This document shows, one piece after another, positions 5,571 to 10,315 of a stretch of 10,315 nt of DNA. The DNA comes from DASQDN01 sp035630195 (GTDB lineage: Bacteria > Acidobacteriota > Terriglobia > Bryobacterales > Bryobacteraceae). The stretch spans positions 1 through 10,315 of the forward strand of contig DASQLD010000473.1 in NCBI GenBank assembly GCA_035630195.1, given 5' to 3'. The position numbers and the translations under genes are program-made. The notes under the pieces are model-generated. The model was not told the DNA's origin. It ran no database searches and saw only the letters and a program-made list of their open reading frames with translations. Position 1 is the first letter of the stretch; every line of letters starts with the position of its first letter.

Positions 5571-7574
5571 ATGATCACAAACACACCGAATCGTCTGTTT
5601 GTCCTTGGCGTCCTCACTGCCGCCAGCGCGCTGAGCCAGCCCACGATCGCTCCAACGGAATCGCAGGTCGGCTCGCGTCGGGGCGAGGATCTGGATGGGT
5701 ACAACATTGTCAACTCTTTCGAGTTCGGATATCGTTTCCGAGACGTTAGCGGGAATCTCGGCAAGTATCGTAGCGACGTCAACTTCGGCAATGGAGTTCG
5801 CCTGCTCGGAAGCAGTCTTTCAGTTCATTCGAAGGAAGGCCACGGCAAATACTTCGATGAGTTGTTGTTGAACACACAAGGCCTGGGCAACGATCCGTAT
5901 CAGTACGCTTCGTTGCGCGTCCAGAAAAATCAACTCTATCGTTATGACATGCTCTGGCGTCAGAATGACTATTACAATCCTGCGCTGATTCTTGGTGGTC
6001 AGCACTTGATGGATACAAGCCGGCGTCTGCAGGACCACCAGATCGTTCTGCTTCCTCAATCCAGTTTTCGGGTTTTCGCCGGTTATTCCCGCAATAGCCA
6101 GAGCGGACCCGCGCTCTCGACAGTTAATTTGTTTGATCAGCATCGGGGAGACGAGTTTCCTCTGTTCGCGGACGTTCGTCGTCTGCAGGATGAGTATCGC
6201 GTCGGTCTCGAAATGGAACTTGCGGGATTGCGAATGACGGTGCAGCGGGGTTGGGAATTCTTTCGTGACGATACGCGGAATACCTCGGGGTCGCAACCTG
6301 GCAACAATATCACCGACGATACGACTCTTACATCGTTCCGACGTGATGAGCCGTATCACGGCAGTACCGATAACTGGCGTGTCCATCTGTCCCGGGAACA
6401 AACGAAGCACTTTGGGATTAATGGCCGGTTTACATACGCAGGTACGAGGCGTAACTTTCTGTTCGACGAGATGGCAGTTGGAACAGATCGTCTAGGAGGC
6501 GCTTTGAACCGGCAGGTCCTGGTCGCCGGCAACGGCCGTAGACCTGTACTTGCGGCTAATTTGACGACCACCGTCAATCCTTCTGACGCGTTGACAATTG
6601 TTAATCACACCTCCTTTCATTCCACGCGAATGGACGGTGACGGCACTTACAACGAATACAATAACTCGCAAACGTTCGGATCTTTGATCCACTTTCAGTA
6701 TCTCGGGATTCAAACGCTGTCGACCGCTACCGAAGCCAACTATCGCGTTTCCTCGATGCTGGGACTTTTCGGTGGGTATCAATATTCGACGCGCGACGTT
6801 AGATCTGTACAGCAGTTAGATTTTGGCGACATCGTGCCGGATCGTACGGAGTACGAGCAGAACAACACGCTGCACGCCGGTCGGTTCGGCGTCCGCGTAC
6901 GGCCGGTGAAGGCCCTCACGATCATCGCGGAAGCAGAGGTGGGGCGGGCAGATCTGCCGATCTTTCCGACCAGCGAGAAGAACTATCATGTGCTGGGCGG
7001 AAGAGTTCGATACAAGGCGCGATCCTTTGCTTTCGGCGGGAACGTTCGAACTAATTACAACTTCAATTCGGCTTCGCTTTTCTCACACAGTTCAAAAGCC
7101 CGTACATACTCAGCGGATTTCTCCTGGTCGCCGCAAGCCTCTTTCGGGATCGACGCCAGTTACAGCAAGCTGCACCTCGATACGTTAAGTGGTATCGCCT
7201 ATTTCTTCAATAACGCGTTTATCCAGAACGATTACTCACGCTACATAAGCAATATCCATTCCGGAACGATCAGCGTGCGCTACTCGTTCGGTCCACGTGT
7301 GGACTTGTTCGGGGGGTATGTCCGTACACAGGATGCCGGCAGCGATGAAGCCGTCATCAGCCGCTTGAATTTTCAGACCTATCCTCTAACGTTCGATTCG
7401 CCGATGGCACGCGTATCGGTTCGCATGTACCAAAAGCTTAATAAGTCCGATCAGGTGGTTCAGGAACTGCGGTGGAACGCCGGTTACCAGCGTTACGGCT
7501 ACAGCGAGGTCGTGCTTCCGATACAGAACTATCACGCGAATACCGGGTACACCAGCCTGAGCTGGTCATTCTGA
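5571..7574 (+). CDS. MtrB/PioB-like outer-membrane beta-barrel partner of the decahaem cytochrome
   Basis: The 667-residue protein starts with a signal peptide (RLFVLGVLTAASALS, cut near residue 22). The rest is rich in alternating polar/aromatic strands (for example FEFGYRFRD, LRVQKNQLYRYDMLW, FRVFAGYSR) and ends in TSLSWSF. A C-terminal Phe of this kind is the usual recognition signal for outer-membrane barrel assembly. Size, strand pattern and placement directly after an MtrA-type gene fit the MtrB/PioB decahaem-associated barrels, which form a sheath around the cytochrome. I see no cysteine anywhere, so the N-terminal CXXC known from Shewanella MtrB is absent. The ATG is preceded by GAGGT at good spacing. 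No gene for an outer-surface multihaem cytochrome follows; the next gene is on the opposite strand. The barrel call is firm; the MtrB/PioB family is inferred from context plus pattern. Confidence 0.85.
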   Translation: MITNTPNRLFVLGVLTAASALSQPTIAPTESQVGSRRGEDLDGYNIVNSFEFGYRFRDVSGNLGKYRSDVNFGNGVRLLGSSLSVHSKEGHGKYFDELLLNTQGLGNDPYQYASLRVQKNQLYRYDMLWRQNDYYNPALILGGQHLMDTSRRLQDHQIVLLPQSSFRVFAGYSRNSQSGPALSTVNLFDQHRGDEFPLFADVRRLQDEYRVGLEMELAGLRMTVQRGWEFFRDDTRNTSGSQPGNNITDDTTLTSFRRDEPYHGSTDNWRVHLSREQTKHFGINGRFTYAGTRRNFLFDEMAVGTDRLGGALNRQVLVAGNGRRPVLAANLTTTVNPSDALTIVNHTSFHSTRMDGDGTYNEYNNSQTFGSLIHFQYLGIQTLSTATEANYRVSSMLGLFGGYQYSTRDVRSVQQLDFGDIVPDRTEYEQNNTLHAGRFGVRVRPVKALTIIAEAEVGRADLPIFPTSEKNYHVLGGRVRYKARSFAFGGNVRTNYNFNSASLFSHSSKARTYSADFSWSPQASFGIDASYSKLHLDTLSGIAYFFNNAFIQNDYSRYISNIHSGTISVRYSFGPRVDLFGGYVRTQDAGSDEAVISRLNFQTYPLTFDSPMARVSVRMYQKLNKSDQVVQELRWNAGYQRYGYSEVVLPIQNYHANTGYTSLSWSF

Positions 7575-7589
7575 GGGAGGAGCTTCAAG

Positions 7590-7619
7590 CGCCCGGCTTC
7601 ACGGGTCGGCGTTTTCTTT
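7590..7619 (+). terminator. Possible terminator between convergent genes
   Basis: The 78-base gap between the barrel stop and the convergent rhodanese gene contains GCCCG (7591-7595), which pairs with CGGGT (7602-7606, one G-T pair) around GCTTCA. An alternative CGCC/GGCG pairing (7590-7593 with 7608-7611) is followed at once by TTTTCTTT (7612-7619). The position and T-rich tail fit a Rho-independent terminator for the + strand operon, but the stem is short. Confidence 0.4.
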
Positions 7620-7652
7620 GATGTGCTGACAGTGTCCGTGACGATCTGAAGA

Positions 7653-8036
7653 TTATTTCTCGACGGGAAGGCCAGCTGTTGTATAGGCGCGCCAACCACC
7701 ATCGAGCGATATTACATCGGTATAGCCCATCTTCTGAAGATTGTCCGCCGCCAACGCTGAGCGGAATCCGCCACCGCAGTACAGTATCAGCGTCTTGCTT
7801 TGATCCGGAATTTCTTTTTCGATGTCTCGTTCGATGACGCCCTTGCCGAGATGCCTAGCCCCGGCTGCATGTCCAGCCGCCCACTCGCTTTCCTCGCGCA
7901 CATCGACAAGGATGTGATCCGCTCCAGAGGACTTCAACTGCTGATATTGATCGATGTTGATTTCTCGAACCCGTGACTTAGCATCATTGACAAGATCGAG
8001 AAACGCCTGATTGTGCTTCTTAGCTTGTAAGCTCAT
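7653..8036 (-). CDS. Single-domain rhodanese-like sulfurtransferase
   Basis: This 127-residue protein has one rhodanese domain (about 22-125). Visible landmarks are ILVDVREESEWAAGHAAGA near residues 42-60 and the active-site loop YCGGGFRSA with Cys87 and Arg92. The six-residue loop fits sulfurtransferases that carry sulfur as a cysteine persulfide; the donor and acceptor are unknown. There is no signal peptide, so it should be cytoplasmic. The ATG lies inside the 3' end of murA, with a 17-base overlap (8020-8036), so it is probably translated from the murA message. The iron-sulfur carrier gene further upstream on the same strand gives a loose sulfur link, but I would not read a pathway from it. 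Confidence 0.9.
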   Translation of the reverse strand: MSLQAKKHNQAFLDLVNDAKSRVREINIDQYQQLKSSGADHILVDVREESEWAAGHAAGARHLGKGVIERDIEKEIPDQSKTLILYCGGGFRSALAADNLQKMGYTDVISLDGGWRAYTTAGLPVEK

Positions 8037-9300
8037 GATTATCGTCGATTCTCTTTACCCGGGCCCCGAGCCGGGATAGTTTGCCCTCTATGTTCTCATA
8101 GCCGCGATCGATGTGATACACCCTGTCGACCACGGTCTCTCCCTTTGCAGCGAGTGCTGCGAGGACCAACGAAGCGCTAGCTCGGAGATCCGATGCGATG
8201 ACCTGCGCGCCAGTCAAATTGGCTTTTCCGGCGACGATCGCCTGCCGGCCTTCGATGCGGATGTTCGCGCCCATTCGGACGAGTTCCTGCACGTGCATGA
8301 ACCGGTTTTCAAAGATCGTCTCCGTGATGAACGAGATGCCTTCGGCGCATGTCATCAAGGCCATGTACTGCGCTTGCAAGTCGGTTGCGAAGCCGGGATA
8401 TTCCTCCGTTTGGATGTCGATTGCGCGGAGAGTTCCAGTTGATCGCACGCGGACGGACGTCGGGCTTTCCTCGATCACGTCGACTCCCGCCTGCCGCATC
8501 TTGGTGATGAGCGCGCCGACATGTTCGGGGACACACCCCGTTACAAGAATCTCGCCTCCGGTGATTGCGGCCGCGATCATATATGTACCGGCCTCGATGC
8601 GGTCTGCGATGATCTCGTGCTCGACTCCATGCAATTTGGCGACACCCTGGACGCGAATCGTGGAAGTTCCTGCGCCCTCGATTTTAGCCCCCATCTTCAA
8701 CAGCATGTTGGCCAGATCGACGACTTCCGGCTCCCGCGCGGCATTTTCGATAACCGTTTCGCCGTCCGCCAGGGTCGCCGCCATCAGCACGTCTTCGGTA
8801 CCGGTAACGGTAATGCGATCGAAGTAGACACGCCCGCCTTTCAGTCCTTCGGGAGCGACCGCTTCGATGTAGCCATGTTCCTGATGAATGCTCGCGCCGA
8901 GTTGCTCGAGAGCCGCCACATGCAGGTTGATGGGCCGCGCCCCGATTGCGCACCCTCCGGGCATCGATACACGAGCGCGTCCGCAGCGGGCTACCAATGG
9001 TCCGAGGACGAGGCTTGAAGCCCTCATCGTTTTTACGAGCTCGTAAGGAGCCGTGGGTTCGGCCAGGTTGGCGCACTGAATATGGTGGGGACCGTTCGGC
9101 TCCTTCGTCATCCTGACGCCGACGTGTGTCATCAGCTTTTCCATGGTCCGGATGTCGCGTACTCGGGGTATTCGGTGCAGTATGATCGGCTCGTTCGTCA
9201 GAACGCAGGCTGCCAGAATTGGGAGGGCCGCGTTCTTTGAACCGCTCGCATGTATTTCACCTTCGAGTCTGATGCCGCCTTCGATTAGGAGTTTTTCCAT
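8020..9300 (-). CDS. murA: UDP-N-acetylglucosamine 1-carboxyvinyltransferase (MurA)
   Basis: MurA performs the first committed step of peptidoglycan synthesis in the cytoplasm: it transfers enolpyruvate from PEP to UDP-GlcNAc. The protein has 426 residues, a little longer than the E. coli enzyme. Catalytic landmarks are all present: SGSKNAALP with Lys22-Asn23; RASSLVLGPLVAR with Arg93; GGCAIGARPINLH with Cys117 (equivalent to E. coli Cys115) and Arg122; and EEYPGFATDLQAQ with the catalytic Asp. The loop Cys is the residue alkylated by fosfomycin, so this is the drug-sensitive form rather than the Asp variant. An AAAGG ribosome site (9308-9312 on the + strand) lies seven bases before the ATG, inside murQ. 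It overlaps murQ by 16 bases upstream and the rhodanese gene by 17 bases downstream, which supports one operon. Confidence 0.97.
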   Translation of the reverse strand: MEKLLIEGGIRLEGEIHASGSKNAALPILAACVLTNEPIILHRIPRVRDIRTMEKLMTHVGVRMTKEPNGPHHIQCANLAEPTAPYELVKTMRASSLVLGPLVARCGRARVSMPGGCAIGARPINLHVAALEQLGASIHQEHGYIEAVAPEGLKGGRVYFDRITVTGTEDVLMAATLADGETVIENAAREPEVVDLANMLLKMGAKIEGAGTSTIRVQGVAKLHGVEHEIIADRIEAGTYMIAAAITGGEILVTGCVPEHVGALITKMRQAGVDVIEESPTSVRVRSTGTLRAIDIQTEEYPGFATDLQAQYMALMTCAEGISFITETIFENRFMHVQELVRMGANIRIEGRQAIVAGKANLTGAQVIASDLRASASLVLAALAAKGETVVDRVYHIDRGYENIEGKLSRLGARVKRIDDNHELTS

Positions 9301-10181
9301 TCAAGAGCCTTTCGCACGATTCCGCTGCTCGCCTTGAGCAGAGCCGCCGCACGTTCTCGCGGGACACCGAGTTTTGCCATCACGATTGCCGTGCGGACAT
9401 CCCCGGCGTCTGTCAGGAGCTTCTCTGCCGTTTCGTCATCCACGCCCGAAGCGTCACGAACGATACGTCGCGCCCGATCCCGCAGCTTCTCATTCTTCGG
9501 CTGCACATTCACCATCAGGTTGCCATACACATACCCGAGCTTGATCATCGAGGCCGTCGTGATCATGTTGAGCGCAAGCTTGGTCGCCGTTCCGGCCTTC
9601 ATTCGTGTCGATCCGGTCACGACTTCGGGTCCTGTAACGAGTTCGATGCCGATTTCCGCTGCCTGGGCAAGCTCTGATCCCGGCACACAGGCGATTCCGA
9701 CGGTGAGGGCTCCGATTTTTCTGGCGGCGCGGACTGCTCCCAGAACATAGGGTGTGCGTCCGCTCGCGGCAATGCCGACTAAGGTGTCTTTGGAGGTGAA
9801 TCCTCTAGATTCTATGTCGCGCTCGCCCGAATCAGGGTCGTCCTCGCTGACCTCGGTTGCTTTGCTAAGGGCTGCCTCACCGCCGGCCATTATGCCCTGG
9901 ACCATTTCGTAAGGAACGCTGTAGGTCGGCGGACATTCCGACGCGTCGAGGACCCCGAGCCTCCCGCTGGTGCCTGCGCCAATGTAGAAGAGCCGACCGC
10001 TCGATCGAAACCGATCTACGATGCCGTCAACGGCTAGTGCTATCTGAGGGATAGCGGCGGAGACGGACTCGGCGACCTTGCGATCCTCGTCATTTATGAT
10101 GCGCAGAACTTCGGATGTAGGGAGAATGTCGATTTTTTCGGATTCGAGGTTGCGCTGTTCGGTGAGGAGATTTTCCAGCAT
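9285..10181 (-). CDS. murQ: N-acetylmuramic acid 6-phosphate etherase (MurQ)
   Basis: MurQ cleaves the D-lactyl ether of MurNAc-6-phosphate, giving GlcNAc-6-phosphate and D-lactate in cell-wall recycling. From ATG 10181 the protein has 298 residues, the same as E. coli MurQ, and begins MLENLLTEQRN, like the family N-terminus. The SIS domain shows IGAGTSGRLGVLDASECPPT with Glu82, and EVSEDDPDSG with Glu113, the two acidic residues expected for catalysis. TGSTRMKAGTATKLALNM forms the phosphosugar-binding part. A C-terminal helical region follows. The in-frame GTG 10202 would add seven residues directly beside a strong hairpin, so I prefer ATG 10181, although neither start has a clear ribosome site. 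The gene precedes and overlaps murA by 16 bases, joining recycling of wall sugar to new synthesis in one transcript. No anhydro-MurNAc kinase (AnmK) is visible in the window. Confidence 0.96.
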   Translation of the reverse strand: MLENLLTEQRNLESEKIDILPTSEVLRIINDEDRKVAESVSAAIPQIALAVDGIVDRFRSSGRLFYIGAGTSGRLGVLDASECPPTYSVPYEMVQGIMAGGEAALSKATEVSEDDPDSGERDIESRGFTSKDTLVGIAASGRTPYVLGAVRAARKIGALTVGIACVPGSELAQAAEIGIELVTGPEVVTGSTRMKAGTATKLALNMITTASMIKLGYVYGNLMVNVQPKNEKLRDRARRIVRDASGVDDETAEKLLTDAGDVRTAIVMAKLGVPRERAAALLKASSGIVRKALEWKNS

Positions 10182-10205
10182 GATTGTCGAGCGTGGACAC
10201 ACGAA

Positions 10206-10241
10206 AGCCCGGGGCAGGCCCGAAGGCCGGCATCCCGGGCT
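10206..10241 (-). terminator. Strong hairpin with C(UUCG)G loop between the Fe-S carrier gene and murQ
   Basis: AGCCCGGG (10206-10213) and CCCGGGCT (10234-10241) are perfect 8-bp arms. Inside them GGCC (10217-10220) pairs with GGCC (10225-10228). In the minus-strand RNA the inner loop reads C-UUCG-G, a very stable tetraloop. Only TTTCG follows on that strand, so termination may be partial. It could end or trim the iron-sulfur carrier message before murQ. Confidence 0.55.
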
Positions 10242-10259
10242 AAAACTTTCCGATTTGAG

Positions 10260-10315
10260 TTAGGCGCTGAACGAGCTGCCGCAACCACAGGTCGATTTAG
10301 TGTTTGGATTGTTGA
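10260..10315 (-). CDS. C-terminus of an A-type iron-sulfur carrier (ErpA/IscA/HesB family; truncated at window edge)
   Basis: The minus-strand frame enters from the right edge and ends at TAA (10260-10262). The visible 17 residues, NNPNTKSTCGCGSSFSA, carry the CGCGxSF ending that is diagnostic of A-type carriers. Its two cysteines, with one further upstream outside the window, bind the iron-sulfur cluster delivered to apo-proteins. Many c-type-cytochrome-rich and respiratory bacteria encode one as a free-standing gene. Which subfamily (ErpA, IscA, SufA) cannot be decided from the tail alone. The gene lies upstream of murQ on the same strand, separated by 78 bases that hold a strong hairpin. 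Confidence 0.85.
   Translation of the reverse strand, partial: NNPNTKSTCGCGSSFSA

Noticed and set aside
5132..5791. Long antisense open frame (219 residues) across the decahaem cytochrome and the barrel start
   Set aside because: It lies opposite two strongly supported genes, has no recognisable domain, and its composition is what a reverse reading of Cys/His-rich coding DNA would give.
8198..8827. Open frame of 209 residues on the + strand inside murA
   Set aside because: It is opposite a fully conserved murA with all catalytic motifs, and the translated sequence resembles no family.
1..10315. CRISPR arrays, insertion sequences, tRNA or rRNA genes
   Set aside because: I saw no regularly spaced repeats, transposase-like frames, terminal inverted repeats with target duplications, or tRNA-like cloverleaf sequences on either strand.

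Overview
The window reads as chromosomal DNA from a moderately GC-rich Gram-negative bacterium, most likely an acidobacterium of the Solibacter/Bryobacter type. This is inferred from the mix of genes: a PEP-CTERM C-terminus, sorbosone-dehydrogenase-like PQQ beta-propellers, multihaem c-type cytochromes and an MtrB-like outer-membrane barrel. No rRNA or other phylogenetic marker was available to confirm it.

Left part (1-3178, + strand): the 3' end of a PEP-CTERM surface or exported protein; two tandem 390-residue PQQ-dependent sugar/sorbosone dehydrogenase-like secreted proteins; then an exported seven-haem c-type cytochrome whose reading frame starts 25 bases inside the second dehydrogenase gene. 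This looks like a periplasmic oxidation module in which the dehydrogenases could hand electrons to the cytochrome.

Middle (3179-7574, + strand): a 274-base gene-less stretch with several possible hairpins leads into a NarL/LuxR-type regulator whose receiver domain has lost the phospho-accepting Asp and other signature residues. A second stretch of about 500 bases with no convincing gene contains a perfect 14-bp inverted repeat. It is followed by a tightly linked pair: a ten-haem DmsE/MtrA-type cytochrome and a 667-residue, cysteine-free MtrB/PioB-like beta-barrel. Together they have the architecture of a porin-cytochrome conduit that carries electrons across the outer membrane. No outer-surface MtrC/OmcA-like partner is present here.

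Right part (7653-10315, - strand, convergent with the conduit): the 3' end of an A-type iron-sulfur carrier (ErpA/IscA/HesB), then murQ, murA and a single-domain rhodanese. The last three overlap each other by 16-17 bases, so they look like one operon of cell-wall recycling and synthesis plus a sulfur-handling protein. A strong hairpin with a C(UUCG)G loop separates the iron-sulfur gene from murQ.

The most interesting part is 187-7574. It can be read as a candidate electron-transfer locus: periplasmic PQQ oxidation, a heptahaem carrier, an outer-membrane MtrAB-like conduit, and an unusual regulator between them. The family assignments of the two conduit genes are well supported by sequence. 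The functional link to the dehydrogenases is inference from position.
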